A DNA stretch of 64,000 bases from Thermaerobacter marianensis DSM 12885 (lineage in GTDB: Bacteria; Bacillota; Sulfobacillia; Thermaerobacterales; Thermaerobacteraceae): assembly GCF_000184705.1 (NCBI RefSeq), contig NC_014831.1:2356001-2420000 (forward strand), written 5' to 3'. Each line of letters starts with the position of its first letter. Within the stretch, counting starts at the first letter, position 1. Made by a program: the position numbers and the translations under genes. The notes under the pieces were generated by a model. That model was given only the letters and a program-made list of their open reading frames with translations. It was not told the origin of the DNA and did no database searches. Below, piece by piece: positions 37,912 to 45,918 of the stretch.

Positions 37912-38379
37912 CTAGTCCGGCAAGGTGCGGAACAGGTTGGCCATCTCCAGTGCCGCCAGGGCGGCCTCGGCCCCGCGATCGCCGGCTCGCAGGCCCGTGC
38001 GGTCCAGCGCTTGTTCCAGCGTTTCACAGGTCAGGACGCCGAAGATCACCGGCACGCCCGTGGACAGGCCCGCCTGTAAGAGCCCCTGGGCCGCGGCACC
38101 GGCCACGTATTCGAAGTGGGCCGTCTCCCCCTTCAAGACGGCTCCCAGGGCCACGATGGCGTGATAGCGGCCCGACGCCGCCAGGCGCCGAGCCGTGACG
38201 GGCAGCTCGAAGGAACCGGGCACCCACACGACGTCGACCGCCTCGGCCGGTACCCCCTGGCGGCGCAGGGCGTCCTGCGCCCCGGCCAAGAGGGCGGCCG
38301 TCACCGGCCGGTTGTACCGCGCCACGACCACGGCAAGGCGAATGCCCGCAGGATTCAACGTTCCCTCGTAGACGGCCAT
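37912..38379 (-). CDS. ribH: 6,7-dimethyl-8-ribityllumazine synthase
   Basis: 155 residues, normal length. AVVVARYNRPVTAALLAGA, WVPGSFELPVTARRLA, ALGAVLKGETAHFEYVA and VIFGVLTCETLEQALDR are the lumazine synthase motifs. It condenses the ribD-pathway pyrimidine with dihydroxybutanone phosphate in riboflavin synthesis. ATG 38379 has GGAGGTGA just upstream. It follows ribD by 300 nt on the same strand with ribE and ribBA absent between them. Confidence 0.93.
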   Translation of the reverse strand: MAVYEGTLNPAGIRLAVVVARYNRPVTAALLAGAQDALRRQGVPAEAVDVVWVPGSFELPVTARRLAASGRYHAIVALGAVLKGETAHFEYVAGAAAQGLLQAGLSTGVPVIFGVLTCETLEQALDRTGLRAGDRGAEAALAALEMANLFRTLPD

Positions 38380-38678
38380 TGGTTGTCACCTCCTGCCCGG
38401 CCGGGCCGTGGCGGCCGCGCCGGGGACGTTCCGAGTCGCGGTAAGCTCATCGGAAGGGACCGCGGGCGGTCCCGGCTCCAGCCAGTGGCGCCGCGCCGGC
38501 CCTGTGCCTGCGCACAGCGCCGGTTCTCCGCGCGGTCGACAGGCGCAAGGGAACCCGTTCCGCCGCCCGGATCCCGTACCGCACAAGCTGTGCGCAAGCT
38601 GCGCGCAAGCTCCCTGATCTTGCCGGCCGGCCCCACGACCCGGTCTTCCGGCCCGCCTCCTTGACGGCGGGCCGGCCG
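38380..38678 (-). other. Non-coding gap between ribD and ribH
   Basis: 299 bp where many Firmicutes carry ribE and ribBA. No recognisable remnant of either. It contains three tandem 11-bp units, GCACAAGCTGT, GCGCAAGCTGC and GCGCAAGCTCC, at 38581-38613. Confidence 0.45.
38581..38613. repeat. Three tandem 11-bp repeats
   Basis: Units at 38581-38591, 38592-38602 and 38603-38613 share GCxCAAGCT. The 11-bp period, one DNA turn, would put equivalent bases on one face of the helix. Function unknown. Confidence 0.6.
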
Positions 38679-39962
38679 CTACGGCGGGCCGGCCGCACGT
38701 CCCCTCCCCCCGTTCGCCCCGCTCCCGCCGGCCGGGTCCCCGCCGCTCTCTTCCGGGCTCGCGGGATCGTACAAATAGCCGCCGATGAGCCAGTCGCTGC
38801 CCAGCCGCCGGGCGAAAACCCGGCGGAGCACGGGCGCATCGGCCATCCGCTCCACGCCGGGCCCGGCGATGGGCCCGGGCGCCTCCGCCCCGCCGGCCAG
38901 CTTGGGGGCCACCAGCGCCACGACGCGATCCACCAGCCGTGCGCCGAAGAACGCGCCGTGCACGCTGGCACCTCCTTCCACCAGCAGGTGGACGACGCCC
39001 TCCGCGGCCAAAAGCCGCAGCAGGTGGGGGAGGGAGACCCGGCCATCCGGCCCGGCGGGCAGGGTGACGACCCGTGCCCCCGCCTCTTCCAGGCCCCGGA
39101 CCCGCGCGGCCGGTGCGCCGGGGGTGACGGCCACCCAGGTTGGCGCCGGCGACTGGCGGGCCACCTGAACCACGCGGGCCGTGGGAGGTGTGCGGGCGTG
39201 ACTGTCGAGGACGATGCGCAGGGGATCGCGGCCGCCCGGATGGAGGCGGACGGTCAGCAGCGGGTCGTCGGCGAGGACCGTGCCGACCCCGACCAGGATG
39301 GCGTCCACCCGGTCCCGTAACCGGTGGGCCCACCGCCGGGCGCGGATCCCGGTGACCCAGCGGCTGTCGCCCCGGGCGGTGGCGATGCGCCCGTCCAGCG
39401 TCATGGCGTACTTCGCCGTGACCATGGGGCGGCCTAGCCGCCGGTGGACGATGTACGCCTCATTCAGTCGCCGGGCGGCTTCCTCTTCCAGCCCGACGGC
39501 GACTTCGATGCCGGCGGCCGCCAGCGCCGCGATCCCGCGACCGGCCACCCGCGGGTCCGGATCCACCATGGCCACCACCACCCGGCGGAGGCCTGCCGAA
39601 ATGATGGCACCGGTACACGGCGGGGTCCGGCCGTAATGGCAGCAGGGCTCCAGCGTGACGTAGAGGGTGGCTCCCCGCGCCCGTTCACCCGCCATCCGGA
39701 GGGCCTCGATCTCGGCGTGGGGCTCGCCCGCCCGCCGGTGAAAGCCTTCCCCGACCACCTCCCCGTCCCGGACGATCACGGCACCGACCATGGGATTGGG
39801 ATGGGTCCGGCCGCGGGCCCGGGAGGCCAGCCGCAAGGCACGACGCATGAACGCCCGGTCGGTCACCGGCCAGTCGTCACGACGGCAAGCTGCGGGGACA
39901 CCGGAGGGCTCGCCCGCTGGCGGGGCTCCCCGGCCACCGGTCCCGGCGATGGACGGCGTCAC
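38679..39962 (-). CDS. ribD: Bifunctional riboflavin deaminase-reductase
   Basis: 427 residues. Deaminase domain: THPNPMVGAVIV, GEPHAEIEAL (zinc His and catalytic Glu) and TLEPCCHYGRTPPCT (zinc Cys residues). Reductase domain: KYAMTLDGRIATARGDSRWVTG and HLLVEGGASVHGAFF. Catalyses two steps from the GTP-derived pyrimidine. GTG 39962 is chosen for GGGTGAGGT just upstream; GTG 39866 gives the homology-based N-terminus but has a weak ribosome site. The frame has a Gly/Pro-rich tail of about 25 residues. Preceded by an FMN riboswitch. Confidence 0.9.
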   Translation of the reverse strand: MTPSIAGTGGRGAPPAGEPSGVPAACRRDDWPVTDRAFMRRALRLASRARGRTHPNPMVGAVIVRDGEVVGEGFHRRAGEPHAEIEALRMAGERARGATLYVTLEPCCHYGRTPPCTGAIISAGLRRVVVAMVDPDPRVAGRGIAALAAAGIEVAVGLEEEAARRLNEAYIVHRRLGRPMVTAKYAMTLDGRIATARGDSRWVTGIRARRWAHRLRDRVDAILVGVGTVLADDPLLTVRLHPGGRDPLRIVLDSHARTPPTARVVQVARQSPAPTWVAVTPGAPAARVRGLEEAGARVVTLPAGPDGRVSLPHLLRLLAAEGVVHLLVEGGASVHGAFFGARLVDRVVALVAPKLAGGAEAPGPIAGPGVERMADAPVLRRVFARRLGSDWLIGGYLYDPASPEESGGDPAGGSGANGGRGRAAGPP

Positions 39963-40186
39963 GCACCTCACCCCCTGGCGGCAGGACCGGCGGCCCGCCC
40001 TGACGGGCCTGAGACACCCGACCAGCCGGGCGGACACGAACCGTTCCCAGCCAACCTCCTCGGGAGCAGGGGATGGGGAAAGAATGGGATGGGCCCCAAA
40101 GCCTCAGGTGCTGTCGGGACCGCACGAAGGGGACGAAGGGGGAACCGTGGACTGACCGGTCGACGCGGGCAGCCTCAGCCCCTGCC

Positions 40187-40379
40187 TCCTTCTCCCATCC
40201 GGACTGTACCGTCGGCGCCGGGATCGCACCGGCTCCTGCCCCGGGCGGCATCGGAGAAGCCGGCCCGGTGGCTCGCGGGCTCGTCGTGACGCCAGGGGCG
40301 CCACGCATCACCGCCGGTCGGGAATTGGTCGCCGCCTCCGGCTACCGCCGCACCGGCAACCTCACCCTGCCCCGAAGGA
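40187..40379 (-). ncRNA. FMN riboswitch (RFN element)
   Basis: Read on the minus strand: TTCGGGGCAGGGTG at the 5' end, ATTCCCGACCGGCGGT, GAGCCCGCGAGC, CCGGTGCGATCCCGGCGCC, then the 3' signature GACGGTACAGTCCGGATGGG and AGAAGGAG. All conserved RFN blocks are there, with an enlarged second stem. It ends about 225 nt before the ribD start. I could not find a clear terminator after it, so control may be on translation or at a structure I missed. Confidence 0.92.
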
Positions 40380-40412
40380 GACATGGAACGACCTTTCGAC
40401 ATTTAATCGGGT

Positions 40413-40430
40413 TTGTGAATCGATTCACAA
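40413..40430. promoter_or_regulatory. 18-bp perfect palindrome, Rex-like or CRP/FNR-like operator
   Basis: TTGTGAATCGATTCACAA is a perfect inverted repeat. It fits the Rex pattern TTGTGAAN4TTCACAA (NADH sensing) and also CRP-type TGTGAN6TCACA. On the minus strand its first bases can serve as -35 (TTGTGA) with ATTAAA 17 nt downstream as -10, just before the FMN riboswitch, so it would block the rib promoter. Confidence 0.65.
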
Positions 40431-40484
40431 TCTCCCGCGTTGGTCGTATTCGCCGCGCCGGCCCGGAATCCTCCCGGCCCAGGA

Positions 40485-41177
40485 TCACGGAGCCACGGGC
40501 CAGCGGAGGGTCCGATAGGCCTGGTCCCAGAACATCCACTCATATCGCAAGCTGCGCAGGAACCATTGATGCATGAGGCGGCGCTCGTCAGCACCGGCCA
40601 AGGTGGCCAAGCGGTCCACGAGGGCCAGCTGTTCGTCCACGCTGCGGTGGAATTCCGGACTGGCATACGCGAGAATCCACTGCCGGTACACATCGTGGTC
40701 GGGCAGCCGGCGTGCCAGCCGTTCGCCGACCCGGGCGTAGACCCAGTAACAGGGAAGGACCGCGGCCACCAGTTCCCCCAACGTGCCCGTATGGGCCACC
40801 CGGAGCAAGTGATCGGTGTACGCCACGGTGACCGGCGCGGGTTCCTGGCGCCTGACCGCTTCCACGTCCAAGCCGATGCGTGGCGCCAGGTCCTCATGCA
40901 GCCGCTCCTCGACCCGGCCCACGTTGGCCGCGTGGCGGAGGAACATCTCGCGGGTTGCCGGCGTGTCCGCCAGCGTCGCCCCCCGGGCCAGGACCCGGGC
41001 GAACTGATCCAGATAGAGCACGTCTTGGGCGATGAAGTAGGCAAACCGCTCGAGCGCCAGCGTCCCGTCCCCCACCTCGCGGACGAAGGGAAGCTCGAAG
41101 ATCGCGTCCCATACGGGCCGACTGTGTTCCTCCAGCTCCTGGTGAAACGGTGCCGTTCCGCCCGCGTCGGTGACCAC
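40485..41177 (-). CDS. tenA: Aminopyrimidine aminohydrolase / thiaminase II
   Basis: 230 residues, family length. FHQELEEHSRPVWDAIFELPFV, FAYFIAQDVLYLDQFARVLA, LPCYWVYARVGERL (catalytic Cys at about 143) and YASPEFHRSVDEQ are TenA motifs. It salvages the pyrimidine moiety of degraded thiamine. GTG 41177 is 11 nt from GGAGGAAGGGGG. Controlled by its own TPP riboswitch and terminator, which supports the role. Confidence 0.9.
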   Translation of the reverse strand: MVTDAGGTAPFHQELEEHSRPVWDAIFELPFVREVGDGTLALERFAYFIAQDVLYLDQFARVLARGATLADTPATREMFLRHAANVGRVEERLHEDLAPRIGLDVEAVRRQEPAPVTVAYTDHLLRVAHTGTLGELVAAVLPCYWVYARVGERLARRLPDHDVYRQWILAYASPEFHRSVDEQLALVDRLATLAGADERRLMHQWFLRSLRYEWMFWDQAYRTLRWPVAP

Positions 41178-41206
41178 TCGTCCTGATGCCCCCTTCCTCC
41201 ATGGTC

Positions 41207-41247
41207 GAACGCGGAAAAAGGAAACGCCGCCGAAAGGGTCGGCGGCG
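41207..41247 (-). terminator. Terminator between TPP riboswitch and tenA
   Basis: CGCCGCCG (minus strand, 41247-41240) pairs with CGGCGGCG (41232-41225) around a 7-nt loop, followed by TTTCCTTTTT on the transcript. Position fits TPP-controlled termination. Confidence 0.85.
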
Positions 41248-41283
41248 GGAAGCAGGCGATGGGCGGTGATTGGCTCGCCATGC

Positions 41284-41387
41284 GACCGCATTCCCGACGC
41301 CGGCATGATCCGGATCCGGTGATGGGGGTCGGCGACGCCGTCCCAGTCGCCCTCTCAGCCCGGTTGCCCCGGACTCCCCCCGCGGTC
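41284..41387 (-). ncRNA. TPP riboswitch of tenA
   Basis: On the minus strand: GACCGC (P1), GGGGGGAGTC, GGGCTGAGAGG, GACCCCC, ACCGGATCCGGATCATGCCGGCG, GGGAATGC and GCGGTC closing P1. The CTGAGA and TGCC...GGGAA blocks are diagnostic. Compared with the thiD copy, the usual CCTGA is CCGGA and ATAATGCC is ATCATGCC, but pairing is kept. Confidence 0.88.
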
Positions 41388-41562
41388 TCTTCAGGGGTAT
41401 TCATACGCCACGGCACCCTACACTCCTTCCCGGGTCTCCGCGGGGCCGGCGGCCTGGCAGGGAATCGGCCTCCATCTCACCCTCGCGCTCTCCAGGTGGC
41501 AGGATGCTCCCATCGCGATCTAGAAATGGGTGGGCAGACCAACGTCGATGGGGGATGCGTCC
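41388..41562. promoter_or_regulatory. Divergent promoter region tenA / Yip1 gene
   Basis: Must hold the start of the tenA leader and of the Yip1-macB operon. A GTATGAATAC patch at 41396-41405 is a possible tenA -10 on the minus strand. No firm boxes otherwise. Confidence 0.3.
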
Positions 41563-42333
41563 ATGGAACAGGAAGAACGGGGTCCTGTGCCCCTCTGGCG
41601 GGCGCTGGGCGGGGTGCTGGCGAACCCCACCGCCACCTTCGCGGCGTTCCCGGCGAAGCAGCCGTGGTTCGTCCCGCTGCTGCTGTTCGGCGTCATTGGC
41701 GCCGTGGGCGGCTGGGTGATCGCCTCCGCCACGGCGGATGTCGTGCTGACCCGGATCGAGGAACTGTCCGGACCGGCCGGGAATCCGATGGGCGACCCCA
41801 GCGCCGTGGCCTCCTTCGCTGGCACCGTGATGATGGTGACCGCCACGGCGTCGGGTTTCTTCGGCCCCTTCCTGGATGTCCTGATGACGGCCGTCGTGAC
41901 GTGGATCGTGGCAGCCGTGGCGCGGGCGGTCTTGCCCTTCGCGCAACTCTTCTCCCTGGCGGCATATGCCTATCTGCCCCACGTCTTCGGAACGGTGCTC
42001 TTGGCGGTCCTGGTCGCGTCCGGCCTGTTCGACCCGCTGGCCATGCGCGGCGTGTTCCCGACGAGCCTGGCCGTCGTCGTGCCCGGCGAGCCCGGGTCGT
42101 TTCTGGCCGGATTGTTCGGGCGCGTCGAGCTCTTCACCCTCTGGAGCACGGTCTTGCTGGGGATCGGCCTCGGGGCCGCGGCGCGGCGGGGTGCGCGCTG
42201 GGGCATCGGCGTCGCGGTGGCCGGGTGGCTGCTGATGGCGGTGGTCAGCGCCGGGCTGGGGAGCCTGGTGCCGAACCCCGGTACCTTGCCGCCGGCCCCC
42301 GGAGGTGTGCCCGGCAGCGGCGTGCCCCAGTAG
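41563..42333 (+). CDS. Yip1 family membrane protein
   Basis: 256 residues: short cytoplasmic N-terminus with RALGGVLANPTATFAAF, then five or six membrane segments (for example WFVPLLLFGVIGAVGGWVIA), as in bacterial Yip1/YIPF-like proteins. ATG 41563 has GGGGGAT 6 nt upstream. It heads a unit with an ABC permease, adaptor and ATPase; such Yip1 genes often accompany MacB-like transporters, but the role is unknown. Confidence 0.78.
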   Translation: MEQEERGPVPLWRALGGVLANPTATFAAFPAKQPWFVPLLLFGVIGAVGGWVIASATADVVLTRIEELSGPAGNPMGDPSAVASFAGTVMMVTATASGFFGPFLDVLMTAVVTWIVAAVARAVLPFAQLFSLAAYAYLPHVFGTVLLAVLVASGLFDPLAMRGVFPTSLAVVVPGEPGSFLAGLFGRVELFTLWSTVLLGIGLGAAARRGARWGIGVAVAGWLLMAVVSAGLGSLVPNPGTLPPAPGGVPGSGVPQ

Positions 42334-42405
42334 GCACAACGAGCATGGGACGCACGCTGGGGCCGTACGATGGGCGCCCATGCCCACCGACAGCAGGAGG
42401 CGGAC

Positions 42406-42564
42406 GTGGTGCCGGCGGGCGTTCCCGGGTGGATCTTTACGGCACTGGCCCTCTCGGCTCTCTTCGCCGTTGGATGGAAGCTGGATCGGGTCATGTTCCC
42501 CAGGCGGAAGACCCGATGGTCGGGCACGGGTTCGGGTGGCCGCGACGGGGAGGAACGGGCTTGA
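42406..42564 (+). CDS. Small membrane protein between Yip1 and MacB-like genes
   Basis: 52 residues: VPGWIFTALALSALFAVGWKLDRVMF is one membrane helix followed by a basic and Gly-rich tail. GTG 42406 is 5 nt from AGGAGG (GTG 42409 at 8 nt). Its stop overlaps the start of the next gene as TTGA. Too short for family recognition, but ribosome site and coupling argue that it is real. Confidence 0.6.
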   Translation: MVPAGVPGWIFTALALSALFAVGWKLDRVMFPRRKTRWSGTGSGGRDGEERA

Positions 42565-43778
42565 GTCTTGGGGAGGCGTTCCGTGCCGCATGGCAAGGGG
42601 TGTGGGCGCACAAGTTCCGCACCTTCCTGACCATGCTGGGGGTGGTCATCGGCGTCGCGGCGGTGATTGCGGTCGTGGCCATCGGCGACGGCGCTCGCCA
42701 CCGGATCACCGCCACCCTGCAGGCCGCCGACGCCCAGGCCGTCCAGATCCTCCCCGCAGACTTCGACGGGCTGGCCAATTCCCAGGGGCTTTTGACCGAA
42801 CAGACCCTGGCGCAGGTGAGCCGCCTCCCCGGGGTACGCGGGGTCGTCACCGCCGACGTGACCGCCGCCACCGCCCGCTTCCGGGGCGAAGAGGTAGAGC
42901 TGACGGTGACGGGCACCACCTTTGCCTACCCGCTGACGGACCCCCTGGAATTCCTCGCCGGGCGGTTCTGGACCGAAGCCGACGACCGCGGCACCCGGCG
43001 CGTCATCGTCCTCGACGAGATGGCGGCCGACCGGCTGTTTCCGGGTGAGGATCCCGCGGCGGCGGTGGGGCAGGTGATCCGGGTCGACGGCATTCCGTAC
43101 CGGGTCGCGGGCGTCGTCCGATCGCAGGTGCCGGCGGCGCTGGCAGGCTTCGTCTCGGCACTGGGGGAAGGCTTACGCGGTAGGGGCTACGTCCCCCTCT
43201 CCACCTGGCCCACCCTGACGGGCCGGTCCCCCTTGCTCGCCTACGTCGCCGTGGTGCCGGAACCGGGCGAGGATCGCGACGTCATTGCCCGGCGCACCAT
43301 CGCCCACCTGGAGCGGGTGACGGGTCAGCGCGGCGCCTTCCGCACCCTGGACCTGTCCGAGCTGGCAGGCGCCATCGGCCAGGTGACCACCCTCCTGACG
43401 GTCGTCGTCGGGTCCATCGCCGGAATCGCCCTGGTGGTGGGAGGCGTCGGCGTGATGAACATCATGCTGGTCTCGGTCACCGAACGCACCCGGGAGATCG
43501 GGTTGCGGATGGCCCTGGGGGCCACGCGCGGCAACATCCTTCTTCAGTTCCTCATCGAGGCGATGTTGATCACCGGGACGGGAGGGCTCGTCGGCATCGG
43601 CCTGGGATCCGGGCTGGCCTGGGTCATCGCCGCCCTGGCAGGGTGGCCACCGCGGGTGTCGGTTCCCACCGTGGTGGTGGCGGTGCTGTTTTCGCTCTTC
43701 GCCGGGGTGGTCTGCGGTATCTACCCGGCACGGCGGGCGGCCGGCCTCGACCCCATGGAGGCACTTCGCTATGAATAG
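42561..43778 (+). CDS. MacB-like ABC transporter permease
   Basis: 405 residues. One N-terminal helix (HKFRTFLTMLGVVIGVAAVIAVVAIG), a large extracytoplasmic MacB_PCD domain, and three C-terminal helices with GVGVMNIMLVSVTERTREIGLRMALGA and YPARRAAGLDPMEALRYE, the FtsX/MacB ending. TTG 42561 is preceded by GGGGAGG at 7 nt and overlaps the stop of the small gene. Mechanotransmission exporters of this type move peptides, lipoproteins or drugs. Confidence 0.88.
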   Translation: MSLGEAFRAAWQGVWAHKFRTFLTMLGVVIGVAAVIAVVAIGDGARHRITATLQAADAQAVQILPADFDGLANSQGLLTEQTLAQVSRLPGVRGVVTADVTAATARFRGEEVELTVTGTTFAYPLTDPLEFLAGRFWTEADDRGTRRVIVLDEMAADRLFPGEDPAAAVGQVIRVDGIPYRVAGVVRSQVPAALAGFVSALGEGLRGRGYVPLSTWPTLTGRSPLLAYVAVVPEPGEDRDVIARRTIAHLERVTGQRGAFRTLDLSELAGAIGQVTTLLTVVVGSIAGIALVVGGVGVMNIMLVSVTERTREIGLRMALGATRGNILLQFLIEAMLITGTGGLVGIGLGSGLAWVIAALAGWPPRVSVPTVVVAVLFSLFAGVVCGIYPARRAAGLDPMEALRYE

Positions 43779-44973
43779 ACGGCTTTGGCGGCTGTTGGTG
43801 GTCTATCTGCTGCTGGCGGCGGCAGCGGCAGGCACGGTCGGCGTGGCCATCGCCCGGTCCCGCCATCCTGACAGCCGTCCCATCCAGGCCGTTCACCCCC
43901 AGCGGCGCCCCATGGAGGACGTCATCTTCGCCAACGGCCGCGTCGCCCCCCGCCACCAGCAGAAGGTGCTGCCCCGGCCGGGCCTGGCGGTCGAGTCGAT
44001 CCCGGTGGAGGAAGGCCAGACGGTCAAGAAGGGTGACGTCCTGGTCCGGTACGCCGCCGGCGAGCTGGAGGGTCAGGTGCGCCAGGCCGAACTCGCCCTG
44101 CAGCGGGCGCAGCTTGAGCACCGGCGTGCCCAGGGCCAGCTGGAACGAGCCAGGGCATGTGCCCGCGAGAACGGCACCCGCGGCGAGGCCGCCCAGGGTC
44201 CACCGGACGAACCGGCCCCGCCGGACCACTGCATCGGCAGCGTACCGGAGGCGGAGGCGGAGCTGCAGGTGGAGCTGGCCCGGCTGGGGGTGGAACAAGC
44301 CCGGTGGCAACTGGAGCAGGCAAGGCGCCAGCTGGCGGGGGCGGAGGTCCGGAGTGAACTGGATGGCGTGGTGCTGCAGGTCGCGGACCCGGAGGGAGAC
44401 CTGCTGCAGGGCGCCGGCGGACCGCTGGTGACGGTCGGGACCCTGGAGGAGCTGGTGGTCGACCTGGTCGTTCCCGAGTTGGACGGGGTGCGGGTCCGGT
44501 CCGGGCAGAAGGTCCGCATCCTCAGCGACGCGTTCCCAGACGCCACGTGGGAGGGGACCGTCGAACGGGTCGGGGCGCTGGTCGTCACGCGGACGGGGAT
44601 GGGCGGGCGGCAGGAAACCGGCGTACCCGTGACGGTGGCCCTGCCGCAGGGAACGCCCCTCAAGCCCGGCTACACCGTCAATCTGGAGATCGTGGTGGAG
44701 GCGCGGCAGGCCCTGGCGGTACCCCTCTCCGCCCTGGTGGGGACCGACGGTGCCGAGGTCTGGGTGATCCACGACGGGCGCGCCGTCCGCCGCCCGATCG
44801 AAGTAGGCGTCAGCGACGCGGAGTGGGCCGAGGTGCGGTCCGGGCTCACACCGGAGGATTGGGTGGTCGTCGACCCGCCCGCGGATTTGCGCCCGGGCGA
44901 CACCGTGCGTCTCGTGGCCCGTGAACGCCAGGAGGCCGCGGGAGACGAAGGGGAACCAGGGGCCAGGGACTGA
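43771..44973 (+). CDS. MacA-like membrane fusion (adaptor) protein
   Basis: 400 residues. N-terminal anchor (LLVVYLLLAAAAAGTVGVAIA), lipoyl half-motif VESIPVEEGQTVKKGDVLVRY, a helical hairpin (about 95-195), the return half RSELDGVVLQVADPEGDLL, then a beta-barrel and PLKPGYTVNLEIVV. Overlaps macB by 8 nt. The hairpin is interrupted by a Gly/Pro-rich stretch (near 130-155). In a monoderm host it would link the permease to outside factors rather than to TolC. Confidence 0.85.
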   Translation: MNRRLWRLLVVYLLLAAAAAGTVGVAIARSRHPDSRPIQAVHPQRRPMEDVIFANGRVAPRHQQKVLPRPGLAVESIPVEEGQTVKKGDVLVRYAAGELEGQVRQAELALQRAQLEHRRAQGQLERARACARENGTRGEAAQGPPDEPAPPDHCIGSVPEAEAELQVELARLGVEQARWQLEQARRQLAGAEVRSELDGVVLQVADPEGDLLQGAGGPLVTVGTLEELVVDLVVPELDGVRVRSGQKVRILSDAFPDATWEGTVERVGALVVTRTGMGGRQETGVPVTVALPQGTPLKPGYTVNLEIVVEARQALAVPLSALVGTDGAEVWVIHDGRAVRRPIEVGVSDAEWAEVRSGLTPEDWVVVDPPADLRPGDTVRLVARERQEAAGDEGEPGARD

Positions 44974-45017
44974 GGTGCAACGGACACCGGTCTGAGATAT
45001 GGAGGACGGCAACCCCC

Positions 45018-45707
45018 ATGGCGCTGATCGAACTGCAAGGCGTGGAGAAGGTCTACCGCATGGGCCAAGGGCGCGTGACGGCCCTGGGCGGGGTCGACCT
45101 CACCGTCGACGAAGGCGAGTTCACCGCGGTGATGGGCCCTTCCGGGTCCGGGAAGTCGACGCTGATGCACATCATCGGATGCCTCGACCGTCCCACCGCC
45201 GGATCCTACCGGTTCATGGGACGCGAGGTCGGCGGGCTCAGCGAGACGGAACTGGCCCGCTTGCGGAACCGCCAGTTTGGGTTCGTCTTCCAGCGTTTCT
45301 TTCTCCTCCCCCGGTACCGGGTGTGGGAGAACGTGGCCTTGCCCCTGGCCTACGCCGGCGTCGACCGGCGCCGGCGCCGGGAACGGGCGTGGGAACTCCT
45401 CAACCGGGTCGGCCTGGAGGGCCGGGAGGAGCACTTCCCCAACCAGCTGTCCGGAGGACAGCAGCAGCGGGTGGCCATCGCCCGGGCCCTGGCCAACAGA
45501 CCGGCGGTCCTGCTGGCCGATGAGCCGACGGGCAACCTGGACAGCGTCACGAGCGCCGAGATTCTCGCGCTTTTCGCGACCCTCCACCGGCAGGGCCATA
45601 CCATTCTGCTGGTGACCCACGACCCGGCGGTCGCCCAGCAGGCCCGGCGCGTGGTGTACATCCGGGACGGCCGAATCCAGCAGGACGAACGCCGCGAGGC
45701 GCGATGA
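45018..45707 (+). CDS. MacB/LolD-type ABC transporter ATPase
   Basis: 229 residues. MGPSGSGKSTLMHIIGCLDRP, FGFVFQRFFLLPRYRVWENV, NQLSGGQQQRVAIARAL and LLADEPTGNLDSVTS are the LolD/MacB ATPase set. ATG 45018 follows GGAGGACGGC. It completes the exporter with the permease and adaptor upstream. The Gln-loop neighbourhood reads FQRFFLL where FQxFNLL is usual. Confidence 0.9.
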   Translation: MALIELQGVEKVYRMGQGRVTALGGVDLTVDEGEFTAVMGPSGSGKSTLMHIIGCLDRPTAGSYRFMGREVGGLSETELARLRNRQFGFVFQRFFLLPRYRVWENVALPLAYAGVDRRRRRERAWELLNRVGLEGREEHFPNQLSGGQQQRVAIARALANRPAVLLADEPTGNLDSVTSAEILALFATLHRQGHTILLVTHDPAVAQQARRVVYIRDGRIQQDERREAR

Positions 45708-45918
45708 GCGTGGGCTGCTTCACTCCATCCTGCGACAGCCCGGGCTATCCGTGGCATCATGGGGGTGAAGGCCGTCTGTCAAAGGCACAGCCTGTCGGAA
45801 GCGGCATCCGTCGCGGCGGCCCTTGAGCGGAAGACGCGGGACGGCGTCGTCCCGCTCGACCCGGGCCGCAATTCAGATCACTGACACGACCGAACCGTGG
45901 AGCCGTGCCAGCCTGGAA

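Noticed and set aside
41388-41562. Strong promoter for the Yip1 operon
   Set aside because: No pair of boxes at proper spacing could be picked; reported only as a region.
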